From Robertmurraya sp. FSL R5-0851 (GTDB lineage: Bacteria > Bacillota > Bacilli > Bacillales > Cytobacillaceae): DNA of 64,000 nt. The translations under genes and the position numbers were made by a program. The stretch is taken from NCBI RefSeq assembly GCF_038002965.1, contig NZ_JBBOOE010000001.1:2585001-2649000 (forward strand), given 5' to 3'. How positions within the stretch are numbered: the stretch's first letter is position 1; each line of letters opens with the position of its first letter. The notes under the pieces are model-generated. The model worked only from the letters and a program-made list of their open reading frames with translations. It was not told the DNA's origin and did no database searches. This document shows positions 33,895 through 43,848 of the stretch, piece by piece.

Positions 33895-35028
33895 ATGGAA
33901 ACATTGTACAAACGGTGTGCTGGCTTGGATGTTCACTCAGAGACTATTGTAGCCTGTGTCCTAATGGGTGAATCAGAGGCAGACCTGGTAAAAGAAACTG
34001 AAACATTTCCTACTATGACTAAAGACTTGTTTCGGCTTCTAAAGTGGTTAGAAGAAAAACAGGTAACTCATATTGCGATGGAAAGCACTGGCGTTTACTG
34101 GAAACCTGTTTATAACATCTTAGAAGATTTTTTTGATATTACCTTGGCAAACGCACAAAGAATCAAAAACGTTCCCGGTAGAAAGACAGATGTGTCAGAT
34201 GCAGAATGGATTGCCAAATTATTAAGACATGGATTAATAGAGAAGAGCTTTGTTCCTCCAGAGGACATAAGAAATCTAAGGGATCTAACTCGTCTCCGCA
34301 AGAAATGGATTGGTCATATGACATCTGAAAAGAATCGAATCCAAAAGGTACTTGAGACTTCAAATATCAAATTAAGTACAGTAATTTCAGATGTATTTGG
34401 AGTTTCCGGCAGGAAACTTTTAGAACAACTAATGTCTAATGGTTACTTAGATCAAAAAGACGTTGAACAAAGAATTCATGGTCGAATGGCTCATAAAAAA
34501 CAGTCAATTACGGACTCCTTGTTTGGTACGATAAATGACCACCAATTATTTCTTATCAAACAATCTTGGATGCACATTGTCTATCTAGAAGAGTTAATAT
34601 CAGATATTGAAAAAAGGATAGATGAAATCTTAAAAGACTACAAAGAAGAAGTGGATATCATTGTCACGATGACAGGTATTAAAAAAGATACAGCAGCTAC
34701 AATAATTGCAGAAATCGGAGTAAATATGGAACAATTTCCTACTTCCAAACATATTGCTTCCTGGGCAGGACTATCACCAGGAAATCATGAAAGTGCAGGG
34801 AAAAGAAAAAGCACACGGACGGTGAAAGGAAACCCTCATATTAAGTCAGCACTTTGCGAAGCTGCGTGGGCAGCATCACGAAGTAAAAACACCAGGTTAT
34901 CCGCTAAATATTGGTCACTAGCTGCAAGAAGAGGAAAGAAAAAAGCACTCGTTGCCATTGGACATCGAATGCTTACAATCATCTATCACATGCTAAAGAA
35001 CAAAGAACCCTACCATGAGTCAACATAA
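33895..35028 (+). CDS. IS110-family transposase
   Basis: 377 residues. DEDD domain: CAGLDVHSETIVACV (first Asp, about 10), HIAMESTGVYW (Glu, about 61), KTDVSDAEWIAKLL (Asp pair, about 97-105). Middle coiled coil, then Tnp20 domain with ASWAGLSPGNHESAGKRKS, where the Ser is the proposed nucleophile. GGAAGG upstream. Intact and probably functional. Confidence 0.93.
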   Translation: METLYKRCAGLDVHSETIVACVLMGESEADLVKETETFPTMTKDLFRLLKWLEEKQVTHIAMESTGVYWKPVYNILEDFFDITLANAQRIKNVPGRKTDVSDAEWIAKLLRHGLIEKSFVPPEDIRNLRDLTRLRKKWIGHMTSEKNRIQKVLETSNIKLSTVISDVFGVSGRKLLEQLMSNGYLDQKDVEQRIHGRMAHKKQSITDSLFGTINDHQLFLIKQSWMHIVYLEELISDIEKRIDEILKDYKEEVDIIVTMTGIKKDTAATIIAEIGVNMEQFPTSKHIASWAGLSPGNHESAGKRKSTRTVKGNPHIKSALCEAAWAASRSKNTRLSAKYWSLAARRGKKKALVAIGHRMLTIIYHMLKNKEPYHEST

Positions 35029-35182
35029 ATTAGCAGTATAGACAAAAGTTAAAAAAGATATTCGAGATACCATAAATTTAGGTACCTCTGCTTTCCTATT
35101 GCAAAAATTGCATTAATAATATCATTAACACAACTGATCTTGTTTAAACCCATATTTATTTTCACAGAAAAGGGAGAACAAT

Positions 35183-35728
35183 ATGACGAATTTATTTAAG
35201 GGGAAATTAATAAAGCTTACTACTGTCCGTGCAGAGGACGCAGCAATTATGGCATCATGGGAGGAAAACTCAGACTATTTACGTAATCTTGATACGGATA
35301 TCGCCTATCCGCATTCCATTGCGGAACTTGAAGAGGATAAAGAACGAAGCTCTAATTCAGCGTATTTCCGGTTACGAACAATAGAGAATGACATTTTAAT
35401 TGGTTTTGTTGTCATCCACTCTATCGAATGGAATAATCGGGTCGGTTCTTTAGCCATTGGAATAGGAGATACAAACTATCAAAATAAAGGCTATGGTAGT
35501 GAAGCATTACAATTAATCCTCCGTTATGCATTTCATGAGTTAAATCTACATCGAGTGGGTTTGGACGTCATTGGCTATAACAGTCGGGCAATCCGCGCAT
35601 ATGAAAAAGCAGGTTTTATCGTAGAAGGAAGACTTCGTTCCGCTATTAATCGTGACGGGCGTTATTCCGATCGTATTATGATGGGGATATTAAGATCAGA
35701 ATGGGAACAACAAGTTTTAAAGCAATAG
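35183..35728 (+). CDS. GNAT acetyltransferase, RimL-like
   Basis: 181 residues, AAAGGGAGAAC upstream of the start. GNAT core: LAIGIGDTNYQNKGYGSEAL (CoA loop), LNLHRVGLDVIGYNSRAIRA and YEKAGFIVEGRLRS. Similar to spermidine/RimL-type enzymes. It lies directly after an IS110 element and carries its own terminator. Confidence 0.88.
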   Translation: MTNLFKGKLIKLTTVRAEDAAIMASWEENSDYLRNLDTDIAYPHSIAELEEDKERSSNSAYFRLRTIENDILIGFVVIHSIEWNNRVGSLAIGIGDTNYQNKGYGSEALQLILRYAFHELNLHRVGLDVIGYNSRAIRAYEKAGFIVEGRLRSAINRDGRYSDRIMMGILRSEWEQQVLKQ

Positions 35729-35732
35729 AGCA

Positions 35733-35764
35733 AAAAAGCCAACGAGTTTTTTCGTTGGCTCTTG
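35733..35764 (+). terminator. Terminator between convergent acetyltransferase and azoreductase genes
   Basis: AAGCCAACGA-loop-TCGTTGGCTCTT with flanking A and T runs. Confidence 0.8.
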
Positions 35765-35767
35765 GTG

Positions 35768-36403
35768 TTAAAATGTATGGGCTAAATCCTTTGCTCTTGC
35801 AATCGCATTCTCTTTGATTTCTTGTGCTTTATCTGGCATCGCATTATGACCTTCTACAAATAATCCTTCAAACGAAGGAACTCCGTAAAATTGCATAATC
35901 ACACTTAAATAACGGTGCCCCATTTCAAGGGCTGCAGCAGGACCTTCAGAGTAAACCCCACCACGCGCTTGAATATGTAAAGATTTTTTATCCGTTAATA
36001 ATCCTATTGGACCTTCGGCTGTGTACTTAAATGTCTTTCCAGCAACAGAAACCGCATCAAGATACGCCTTCATCACTGGAGGGAATGAAAAATTCCAAAG
36101 TGGAGTAACAAATACATATTTGTCAAAAGAGATAAATTGATCACAAAGTTCACCAAGGCGTGCCACCTTAGCCTTTTCCTCTGAAGAAAGCTCATCAAAA
36201 CCTTTTCCTGATTGTAGCTTTCCCCAGCCACTGAATACGTCAACATCAATTTGAGGAATATCCTCTTTATAAAGATCTAAGTGTAAGACCTCGTGATCCG
36301 AATTTTTTTCTTTGTACGTGTCAATAAATGCTTTACCTACAGCCATACTATAAGACTGTGTGTCATCGTGTGGATGAGCAGTAATGTAAAGGACTTTTGT
36401 CAT
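35768..36403 (-). CDS. azoR: FMN-dependent NADH:quinone oxidoreductase / azoreductase
   Basis: 211 residues from the ATG at 36403 (GGAAAGATGAG upstream); the longer frame to 36457 is unlikely. Flavodoxin-like fold: [20 protein letters not shown] phosphate loop, [20 protein letters not shown] (PxWN motif typical of AzoR) and [13 protein letters not shown]. Reduces quinones and azo or nitro compounds with NADH; in Bacillus two such enzymes protect against quinone stress. Confidence 0.9.
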   Translation of the reverse strand: MTKVLYITAHPHDDTQSYSMAVGKAFIDTYKEKNSDHEVLHLDLYKEDIPQIDVDVFSGWGKLQSGKGFDELSSEEKAKVARLGELCDQFISFDKYVFVTPLWNFSFPPVMKAYLDAVSVAGKTFKYTAEGPIGLLTDKKSLHIQARGGVYSEGPAAALEMGHRYLSVIMQFYGVPSFEGLFVEGHNAMPDKAQEIKENAIARAKDLAHTF

Positions 36404-36490
36404 TTTCTCATCTTTCCTTTCTTCTATTGTTGTGCATTCTAGTTTGTGAGAAAACAACTTTTGTATGCATCTAACTAAAATTTTTCAAAT

Positions 36491-36524
36491 AAAAAAGGGA
36501 CGCTCCTTCGAATGCCCCTTTCCT
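36491..36524 (-). terminator. Probable terminator after the 46-aa gene
   Basis: AAAGGGGCATTC pairs imperfectly with GAGCGTCCCTTT on the minus strand, followed by T5. Confidence 0.5.
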
Positions 36525-36532
36525 TCAAAAAT

Positions 36533-36673
36533 TCAGTTTTCTGTTGTAAATGGATTTCCACTAATGTTTGCTCTCATTTCATCAGTGATCATAAAAGGCT
36601 CTTGCTCTTTCACTTCCCCTTCTGTTGGAGCGCCATGCAAACTTCCATCATAATGCATCGGTTTTTGATCCAT
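36533..36673 (-). CDS. Small hydrophilic protein (46 aa), unknown
   Basis: MDQKPMHYDGSLHGAPTEGE, then VKEQEPFMITDEMRANISGN and PFTTEN. GGAGGTG stands 8 bases before the ATG, a strong ribosome site, and a terminator-like hairpin follows. The composition (no Cys, Gly/Pro/charged) resembles small spore-associated proteins of Bacillus, but I cannot name a family. Confidence 0.65.
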   Translation of the reverse strand: MDQKPMHYDGSLHGAPTEGEVKEQEPFMITDEMRANISGNPFTTEN

Positions 36674-36779
36674 ATGTATTCACCTCCATCAAAGGATAGT
36701 ATATACAATATCTTACTATTTATTTTAAATAAAAAATATATTATTTAAAATATTCTTACTACTTTTTTAACCCATGTGA

Positions 36780-38249
36780 TTATTTTTTTTCCTCTGCAAG
36801 ATTTAACTTTCTTAGCTCGTTATCTGTCTTATTCCGGGTTAAGTTATAGGACTGCCATGAGGTATTTTTTATATACAATCGATCTTCTTTTCTCCCTATG
36901 AGCAACTCTTCTAATCCTGGTATTTCGGCTCCACTTTGATAAAGATCAATAAGCCCAAGAGTTCCCGTGTCCGATAGATTGTTTAAATAATAAATGTCAA
37001 TTTTTCCGGTTGTTTCGTATCTCATAATATTTTGTTCGACAACAAATTGGTCGATATTTACAACATTGATACCTACATAATATACGAGTGCCGAAATGAA
37101 ATAAAAATGAAACAAAGAAAGTTTCTCAAGCCAAATTTTCACCAGTGTATAAGCAAATATTACTGTTAAAAAGATCATAAACGAATGGGCAAGTACTCTT
37201 GTAAAAGTAAAGCCATACGCCTCTTCATACATCATCATCCGCATAAATGCCGAGATAAGAAGAACCACACTTGATAAAACTAACACAGATAAAGCGACAC
37301 GAATGAACTTCTTTAACGTACCATAAACGGTTCTGGAAAGTTGAATTGAACTTGTTGTAACAGTCAAATTGATCAAGGTTACAAAAAGCAATTCAAAAAA
37401 ACCGCGGCGGGCATATTCAGCATACGTATATCCATCCTCCAATGAGCCACTAAAAAAGTACGTAAATTGTATCGCAACAAAAACGATATACACGAAATCT
37501 AATAAAAGTAGTACAGTCAGTGTAACGACTCCGTCCATTGATAAAGGGTTGATTGGCCCCTCTTTTTGGATGATTTTATTGTTCTTAATTAATAGCGCTT
37601 GCATGAATCCGAAGAAGCCAAAAGTATAAACAAGTACAATGATGGTTCTAAGAAGGAACTCAACATTAATGCTAAATAAATACGGGATTTCCATTACCAG
37701 CCGCTCAAACTGAGCATCTGCTGAGATGAGCAGATTTAAAACAATGAACAACACGGGAATGGATAAGGTAATACCAAGTATTATTTTTTTCCATACTTCA
37801 AAGTTCCTTTGGTTCCCATTCTTTGATAGGTTTGTAATGTATTTGGTAAAGAACACATGATATTTCAAGCCGTCAAATACACGTAGAAACGTGTAAAGGA
37901 AGAAATACCAATTATGCCAAACTCTATTATTAGACGATGTTACTAGAGACAAATGAACGATCACAAGAGCCGGTATGACAACAATATTTAGCGCGTAAAA
38001 AAGCTGTGTGTCATAAAGATAGTATCCAGCGGTTAATAACCATATACAGATTAATATGAAATATCCAACCCTTTGATGTGAAAACGGAAACTTACGAAAT
38101 CTCCAGTAAAATACCGTATAGAATGAAAGAATAAAAACAAAATAGGATATTCCAATTTGGTCCCTAAAAAAAGCTTCTTCCCCAACAATACCTAAAATGA
38201 CACATAGAACCAAAAAGATCCAATCGTTTTTCAACAATTTTTCACGCAT
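36780..38249 (-). CDS. DUF4173 membrane protein
   Basis: 489 residues with about 11-12 membrane helices and a short soluble C-terminal tail (about 430-489). The arrangement and the segment YTYAEYARRGFFELLFVTLI match DUF4173 proteins of Firmicutes. Function unknown. It is the last gene of an apparent operon with a HAAS-domain protein and a PadR repressor, which suggests envelope or stress control. Confidence 0.82.
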   Translation of the reverse strand: MREKLLKNDWIFLVLCVILGIVGEEAFFRDQIGISYFVFILSFYTVFYWRFRKFPFSHQRVGYFILICIWLLTAGYYLYDTQLFYALNIVVIPALVIVHLSLVTSSNNRVWHNWYFFLYTFLRVFDGLKYHVFFTKYITNLSKNGNQRNFEVWKKIILGITLSIPVLFIVLNLLISADAQFERLVMEIPYLFSINVEFLLRTIIVLVYTFGFFGFMQALLIKNNKIIQKEGPINPLSMDGVVTLTVLLLLDFVYIVFVAIQFTYFFSGSLEDGYTYAEYARRGFFELLFVTLINLTVTTSSIQLSRTVYGTLKKFIRVALSVLVLSSVVLLISAFMRMMMYEEAYGFTFTRVLAHSFMIFLTVIFAYTLVKIWLEKLSLFHFYFISALVYYVGINVVNIDQFVVEQNIMRYETTGKIDIYYLNNLSDTGTLGLIDLYQSGAEIPGLEELLIGRKEDRLYIKNTSWQSYNLTRNKTDNELRKLNLAEEKK

Positions 38250-38317
38250 CAAATTTCCCTCCGTTATATCGTTTTTCTATATACATAGTTTTTCTATGTA
38301 CTATTGCAAAAAAAAGC

Positions 38318-38953
38318 TTAGATTGAAGCTTTTTTCCCCCAGCGATAGCTAATTATGCACACTGGGTAAAGTAGAAGTGTTAAAAAAATACAGACGCCGA
38401 TAAAGGTTTCCGTTAATAGTGGATAAAACCATTCACGTGGGATAAGATGAAATACTGTTAAGACCATTAAAGTTACATTTGGTATTAACGCAAAAATAAA
38501 GGTCCTTTTCATCACCCTTTTCCCTTTATGACCAAAGCCCCTCCCAATCTCATATCCGAGAAGTGCCCAAAAGAACATATAAATGAAAGCAATGATGATA
38601 GGAAAAGACGCAAGATTAAACCATAAATTTGTCAACCACTCCCAATCAAGAAGATTATGTGCAAGTGTTAGAACGGCGCCACCTGTAAAGAACAGAATAT
38701 TCACTGCAATAAACAACCACTTCATATTGCTAGGTGTATAGGATAACTCTTCTTTCCACATTGCAGCGATCTCTTCTGGTGTCCCGAATCTGGAGTAGAC
38801 TTCTTCCCGAATTTCGTCATATTCCATTTGGTATAAGCTTAATAAAAGTTCATCCAAATGCATTTCATATTCCGCTATTATAGATTCCTTTTCCTTGTGG
38901 TTTCCGAGGTTTTCTTTCAGGCTTTCTAAAAACTCACTCTTCAGCCGTTCCAT
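38318..38953 (-). CDS. HAAS/DUF1700-like membrane protein
   Basis: 211 residues. N-terminal HAAS helical domain ([38 protein letters not shown]; about 7-70), then four membrane helices. The HAAS domain typically partners a PadR regulator encoded just upstream, as here; the two genes overlap by 20 bases. It is thought to act as a membrane partner or anti-regulator for PadR. Confidence 0.85.
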   Translation of the reverse strand: MERLKSEFLESLKENLGNHKEKESIIAEYEMHLDELLLSLYQMEYDEIREEVYSRFGTPEEIAAMWKEELSYTPSNMKWLFIAVNILFFTGGAVLTLAHNLLDWEWLTNLWFNLASFPIIIAFIYMFFWALLGYEIGRGFGHKGKRVMKRTFIFALIPNVTLMVLTVFHLIPREWFYPLLTETFIGVCIFLTLLLYPVCIISYRWGKKASI

Positions 38954-39281
38954 GCTTCTTTCTCCCCATCATCTTGTTCATTACTGAAACAAAATCATTC
39001 CACTCACGTGTTTTTTCCAGCAGCATTTCTTTACCAGCTTCTGTAATTTTGTAATATTTCCGAGCTGGACCTTTCTCTTGCTCTTTCCAATAGCACTCAA
39101 TATATTCCTGCTTTTCAAGCTTATGTAGTGCCGGATATAAAGTACCCTCTTTCACAGAAAACTCATTTCCGCTTCTGTTTTCAAGTTCTTTAACAAGCTC
39201 GTAGCCATACATATCGCGCTCTTCTAAAAGTTGAAGTAACAAAAGCGAAGTACTACCTTTAACCAATTCACGATTAAACAT
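38934..39281 (-). CDS. PadR-family transcriptional regulator
   Basis: 115 residues. Winged helix: [20 protein letters not shown], then [20 protein letters not shown] and [17 protein letters not shown]. The short C-terminal helix is for dimerisation. Heads the operon with the HAAS and DUF4173 genes and probably represses it. AGGTGAAAAG upstream. Confidence 0.9.
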   Translation of the reverse strand: MFNRELVKGSTSLLLLQLLEERDMYGYELVKELENRSGNEFSVKEGTLYPALHKLEKQEYIECYWKEQEKGPARKYYKITEAGKEMLLEKTREWNDFVSVMNKMMGRKKHGTAEE

Positions 39282-39407
39282 CTTTTCACCTACATAGTTT
39301 TTTTAGGTATATAGAAATTCTACCTCTTAGTTTTCTTCTTGTAAAGTATCCTGGATAAAAAAAAGAAATAATTTACAAACACAGTCAGTTAATTCAATTA
39401 CACAAAC

Positions 39408-39434
39408 AAAAACCCACACTGAAGTGGGTTTTAC
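39408..39434 (-). terminator. Terminator of the broken sacA gene
   Basis: AAAACCCAC-TTCAGT-GTGGGTTTT type hairpin with a T-run on the minus strand. Confidence 0.75.
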
Positions 39435-39447
39435 ATTATTAATGCTT

Positions 39448-40939
39448 TTAAGCGAAACTCTCGCACATTGGGGGAATACATTTTTTTAAGTCCCATTTTT
39501 TTAAGCTTACGATGTTTATCTCTTCATCAGAGAAAAAGCTGATGCCCGTGGAGTTTTCGTCTGGATATACTCTTGCTGACATGACTTTTTCTCCCTCGTT
39601 AATAAATACTTCTACCGATGAGTGATCAACAAATATGCGCAGATGGAGAAGATTTTCTTTTAGCTGTACTGGAGCTTTTCGTATTCCTTTTGGACCTTTT
39701 CCAGACCGATTCCGATCAAAGATCACCTTTCCTTCTAGTCGGCTATAACCGATAACTGTTTCCTCTTGCTCACTCACTCGAACCTTCACACCAAACTGCT
39801 CGGTGGATTTTGCATCAATCGTTACATCAAGCTCATAACTTTCCCCCATAAGTTCAGGAATAATTTTCTCTTCCCTTACCGTCACATGTTCAAGCTCAAC
39901 CAGATTCCCGCGAAGCTCCTGTAACTCTGGAATAGGATTACTGTAAATTTCTCCATCCACCCATTCAAGCTGTCGAGGAATCGTCATAGCTCCTGCCCAA
40001 TTGTATTCTTGCTCAGGCATGTGACTCTCCCACATCGCCATCCATGCAATCATAATACGTCTCCCTTTAGGATCTTCCATCGTTTGTGGAGCATAAAAAT
40101 CAAATCCATAATCCAATAAATGAAAATCGTCATGTGAAAGGACACCTGTATTAATCTAATTCCCCTACCACATAGCCTGCTTGATGGAGATTATGATACA
40201 AATCTCCCTTCGGCTTGACGCCTTGCGGTGACATCATGAGAACATCATGACCTTCCAAACGAAACACATCAGGACACTCCCACATAAACCCTAAATCCCC
40301 ATCACTTTTAGCCATAACACTTATAAATTCCCAGTGTACTAAATCACTAGAACGATACAGCAACACTTGTCCATGATGATCCTTGGTTCTTGATCCTAAC
40401 ACACAATAATAGTCATTACCCTGTTTCCACACTTTCGGATCACGAATATGATACGGATGAATATCACCTGTAGGAGCTTCAGCTATAACCGGGTTTTCTT
40501 TTAGCTTTATAAAATGAACCCCATCTTCACTTACCGCCAGGCATTGCACTTGTAATAAATCTTTATCATGGTCATCCCCTGTCCACGTATTCCCCGTATA
40601 CATCACATACATGTTCCCGTCTTTTTCAATGGCACTTCCCGAAAAGCAACCATCCTGGTCATATTCTTCCGTTGGCGCAAGAGCGATCGGCAAATGTTCC
40701 CAGTGAACAAGATCTTTACTTTTTACATGTCCCCAATACATAGGACCCCATTCAGGTGATTACGGGTGATGCTGATAGAACAGATGATATTCTCCATTAA
40801 AAAAACTAAATCCATTTGGATCGTTCATCCAATAGGCAGGAGTGGTTACATGATAATTTAATCTCCAATGATTTTTGTTTACAGTTGGTTGTTCTTTTAT
40901 TACTGAGTCTATTGCAGTATGTAATTTAGTCACCATCAT
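39448..40939 (-). pseudogene. sacA: Sucrose-6-phosphate hydrolase (GH32), two disruptions
   Basis: Three open pieces make one GH32 enzyme of about 490 residues. Piece one has the nucleophile motif [20 protein letters not shown], piece two has HIRDPKVW and the acid/base WECPDVFRLEGHD, piece three YGFDFYAPQT and the beta-sandwich domain. Piece one stops at a TAA where FYQHHPYSPEWGP is expected (Tyr to stop, about 40760). Pieces two and three are joined by a frameshift near 40150 (VGELD-NTGVLSHDDF). The start at 40939 follows GGAGGT. No sucrose PTS gene is near. Inactive unless both lesions are errors. Confidence 0.88.
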
Positions 40940-40948
40940 ACCTCCATA

Positions 40949-40964
40949 TGAAAACGCTTTAGCA
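40949..40964 (+). promoter_or_regulatory. CRE- or ScrR-like operator upstream of sacA
   Basis: TGAAAACGCTTTAGCA resembles a CcpA or LacI-family operator (consensus TGWAANCGNTNWCA) with one base extra. It lies just before the sacA start, where catabolite control is expected. Confidence 0.4.
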
Positions 40965-41048
40965 TTCTTAGACTTCATTGTATCCATCCAAAAGAATTCA
41001 TGTCAACGTGAATTTTTACTAAAACACACCTATTTTTTTACTTATAAA

Positions 41049-41078
41049 AAAGCATCTACCGATAAAAGCAGATGCTTG
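41049..41078 (-). terminator. Terminator of the HpaB-type gene
   Basis: AAGCATCT paired with AGATGCTT, then T5 on the minus strand. Confidence 0.75.
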
Positions 41079-41084
41079 GTACAG

Positions 41085-42533
41085 TCATTCCTTTTTTAGA
41101 TTACTATTTAGTAAGGATTTTGCTAGATTCACAGCAGATTCTTTAGAGTAGCTATTATATAGTCCAGATTCTAATCGGATCGGATCTCCAAAAAAGAATC
41201 TTTCGTATTGTTTTTGTCTTCCCCCAAAGGCACTTAAACAGACATCCCAGGCCAAACGAAACAATTGGGTTCGATCTTTAGCATCGCATGACGCACCTTG
41301 TAGATAATGATCTAAATCTCCGCGTATGGGTGACTCAAAATCTTTTTCAGTTGGTATGGATATTAAACCACTGGCTCCTAACGTTTCTAAAATTTCAATG
41401 AATCTTGGATACAGCCTAGGAAAGGTGGTTATGGCCGCAGATAATGGATTTACATCTGGAACCATCCTCCCCCTCTTATCGTGCTTCGCATTCATCTCAG
41501 AACTTAATAATAAGGCTTTTAAGGTCTCTAGTGCGGTAATGATCTCGCTTACTTTTCCTTGAACATGCGTATAACTTCCTATATCAATCGAATCCACTAT
41601 TAACTGTGCGAGTCCCAAAAGAAACTCTGTTTTCACCACCTGACGAGCGGTTGCTTGATGAAGTAAAAACGTAAAATACCTTGTTTCACTTGCTAGTTCC
41701 ATAGAAATAGAATAATCGTTGTATAAAAATACCCGTTCCCATGGCACCAAAACATTGTCAAACACAACGATGGTATCCATTTCTTCAAATCTAGCCCCTA
41801 GTGGATGATCAAATGCGGAGGAACGATAACGAAATGATTCTCTACAAATAAATCGTAAATTCGGGGTGGTGCTTGGGATACTAAATGCGTAAATAAATGA
41901 TTCTCCGATATACTTTCCCCCGATTGGTAAGACGAGCAACTCATCTGTGATTCCACCTTGAGTAGCTAACAATCTAGCACCCTTAATAATAATACCATCG
42001 CTCGTTTCCTTTACTACTTTCGCGGAAATTGGATGTTCTTCATCTTCAAAATAAAGCATGGATCGATTCACTTGTGGATTTACAAATGTGTGAGCAAGTG
42101 TTAAATCATTTTCCCTAGCACGCTCATACATTTGTAATATATGTTTTCCTATTAAACGCGAATCTTGAAAATGATCCCAGGCCGTTCCAAGAGCCATCAG
42201 GCAGGAATTCATGTAATCCGGAGATCTCCCCATCATTCCTCCTGACAACTTTGCCCATGCTTGGGTAGAAAGTCTCCTCTTTTCTAAATCTTCTTTTGTT
42301 TTCGGTTGCATAAATGACGTTCCAACCCGTTCTCCGCTTACTGGAGAAACATAAGTCATCAAATCTAAGTTTTTTTTGTTCGTTTGAAAGTCGAACAGTG
42401 CTGCTTTACTTGTTAAAATGCCCTTAAACGCTTCATGATTACATATATCTGTTATTTTCTTTCCATCAAGCCATATCTCAGGTTGAAGTTGATGAATTCT
42501 TTCCAAGAAATCCTGCCCATTTATTGCCGGCAC
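41085..42533 (-). CDS. 4-hydroxyphenylacetate 3-monooxygenase-type flavin hydroxylase (HpaB family)
   Basis: 482 residues from the GTG at 42533, which has GGAGGTG 6 bases upstream; a TTG at 42551 would sit before the ribosome site. Acyl-CoA-dehydrogenase-like fold of FADH2-dependent monooxygenases: SFMQPKTKEDLEKRR, GRSPDYMNSCLMAL, FVNPQVNRS and FEEMDTIVVFDNVLVPWERV. It needs a flavin reductase, not seen nearby; the reductase may be elsewhere. Substrate is probably an aromatic phenol. Length is normal for HpaB. Confidence 0.87.
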   Translation of the reverse strand: MPAINGQDFLERIHQLQPEIWLDGKKITDICNHEAFKGILTSKAALFDFQTNKKNLDLMTYVSPVSGERVGTSFMQPKTKEDLEKRRLSTQAWAKLSGGMMGRSPDYMNSCLMALGTAWDHFQDSRLIGKHILQMYERARENDLTLAHTFVNPQVNRSMLYFEDEEHPISAKVVKETSDGIIIKGARLLATQGGITDELLVLPIGGKYIGESFIYAFSIPSTTPNLRFICRESFRYRSSAFDHPLGARFEEMDTIVVFDNVLVPWERVFLYNDYSISMELASETRYFTFLLHQATARQVVKTEFLLGLAQLIVDSIDIGSYTHVQGKVSEIITALETLKALLLSSEMNAKHDKRGRMVPDVNPLSAAITTFPRLYPRFIEILETLGASGLISIPTEKDFESPIRGDLDHYLQGASCDAKDRTQLFRLAWDVCLSAFGGRQKQYERFFFGDPIRLESGLYNSYSKESAVNLAKSLLNSNLKKE

Positions 42534-42616
42534 AAAAACACCTCCGTTCAAAAGGTATATAAATACATATGTCTGAACCTTGAGATATTGCTTTTCCAGG
42601 TCGATATGAATAAAAA

Positions 42617-42649
42617 AAAAGAAGATTAACGATTTCGTTAACCTTCTTG
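42617..42649 (-). terminator. Terminator of the ferredoxin-NADP reductase gene
   Basis: GAAGGTTAAC-GAAATC-GTTAATCTTC followed by T9 on the minus strand. Confidence 0.8.
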
Positions 42650-42657
42650 ACAGATAT

Positions 42658-43707
42658 CTATTTTACCAATTGTTTCACTAACTCCCGATTACGCTGTTTG
42701 AACACATCATTATGTGATGAAACCATTGCTGCTGGATGAGCATCTGGTTCAATAAATTTCTTTGCTTTATTCACAGCGTTGGCTGCGTCTTGGAAGGCTC
42801 CCGCAATTAAGTTCAATTTCCCATCGAACTTAAGAATATCACCGGCCGCAAATAATCCAGGAACCGAGGTTTCACTAAAAGAGTTTCCTTCAATATAAAA
42901 ATCCTCGAGCATATTGATATGTAAATCGCTGTTTTTCAAAAGTCCTGCATCCTGTTCATATCCGTGATTAATTACTACCTCATCAACCGATAACAGAGTT
43001 GCCTCCCCAGTTACGTTATTAGTAATCTCTACCTTTTCAATCAATTCCTGATCATTAGTAGCTATTAATTTCGTTATGGACGAAGTACTTAAACAAGTCA
43101 CTGAGCTATTTTGTAATTGTGACACTTGTGCCTCATGACCAGACATTTTGTCTTTTCGGTAAGTAATATAGACTTTCTTTGCAACAGGCTCAAGCTCATT
43201 TGCCCAATCCAACGCAGAATTTCCACCACCTGAAATGATTACCGTTTTATCCTTAAATTGCTTTAAAGATTTCACGGTATAGTTCAGATTCGATACCTCA
43301 AACCGTTCGGCTCCTTCAATGTTCAGTTTTTGCGGCTTCAGAATTCCACTACCAACGGCAACAATCACTGTTTTTGAAAAATGATATTCACCTGAGGAAC
43401 CTTCAAGAACAAAAATACCATCTTCGTTTCGTGCGATAGATACTACCTTTTCATTAAGTACCACTGTTGGGTTAAAGGTAAGTCCTTGTTCAACCAGTTG
43501 CTCGATAAGTTTTGCTCCAGGAACTGGTGTCATCCCTCCAACATCCCAAATCATTTTTTCTGGATACACATGAATCTTTCCACCTAATTGAGACTGAAAT
43601 TCAATTAATTTCGTCTTCATTTCCCTTAAACCACTATAAAAAGTAGAGTACAGCCCAGCCGGCCCTCCTCCGATGATTGTTACATCAAAAAGATTCATTT
43701 TCTCCAT
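42658..43707 (-). CDS. ycgT: Ferredoxin--NADP(+) reductase, YcgT-like
   Basis: 349 residues from the ATG at 43707 (GGAG 9 bases upstream). Thioredoxin-reductase-like: FAD loop IIGGGPAGLYSTFYSG, NADPH loop IISGGGNSALDWANELE and the closing GLFAAGDILKFDGKLN. The CxxC of thioredoxin reductases is absent, as expected for the YumC/YcgT class. In B. subtilis ycgT belongs to the Fur regulon, and a Fur-box-like site sits upstream here, so this paralog probably supplies electrons under iron limitation. Confidence 0.87.
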   Translation of the reverse strand: MEKMNLFDVTIIGGGPAGLYSTFYSGLREMKTKLIEFQSQLGGKIHVYPEKMIWDVGGMTPVPGAKLIEQLVEQGLTFNPTVVLNEKVVSIARNEDGIFVLEGSSGEYHFSKTVIVAVGSGILKPQKLNIEGAERFEVSNLNYTVKSLKQFKDKTVIISGGGNSALDWANELEPVAKKVYITYRKDKMSGHEAQVSQLQNSSVTCLSTSSITKLIATNDQELIEKVEITNNVTGEATLLSVDEVVINHGYEQDAGLLKNSDLHINMLEDFYIEGNSFSETSVPGLFAAGDILKFDGKLNLIAGAFQDAANAVNKAKKFIEPDAHPAAMVSSHNDVFKQRNRELVKQLVK

Positions 43708-43730
43708 TTTCACACTCTCCTATAACCAAT

Positions 43731-43751
43731 TGTTATTGATTATCATTCTCA
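43731..43751 (-). promoter_or_regulatory. Fur box
   Basis: On the minus strand TGAGAATGATAATCAATAAC plus A matches the 21-bp Fur consensus (TGATAATGATAATCATTATC plus A) at 18 of 21 positions. It lies 24 bases upstream of the reductase start. Confidence 0.75.
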
Positions 43752-43800
43752 TTAACTATAACTATACGACCTTTTTAACATTATGACAATCAAAATATTC

Positions 43801-43846
43801 AAAAAAAGGACAGAAAGTGTTACTACACACTTTTCTGCCCTTTTTG
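43801..43846 (-). terminator. Terminator of the small flavoprotein gene
   Basis: AAAAAGGGCAGAAAAGTGTG pairs with CACTTTCTGTCCTTTTTT, a long near-perfect stem. Confidence 0.85.
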
Positions 43847-43848
43847 TA

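Larger units (their letters stand above)
33560..35040 (+). mobile_element. IS110-family element (second copy type)
   Basis: A transposase gene with about 330 bases of non-coding sequence before it and almost none after it. That is the classical IS110 layout, opposite to the element at 12.3-14.0 kb, and the two transposases share only family-level similarity. Boundaries are approximate; no target duplication seen. Confidence 0.65.

Noticed and set aside
33574..33936. 120-codon minus-strand frame across the IS110 upstream region
   Set aside because: No ribosome site, no family resemblance, and it overlaps the likely guide-RNA region and the transposase start.
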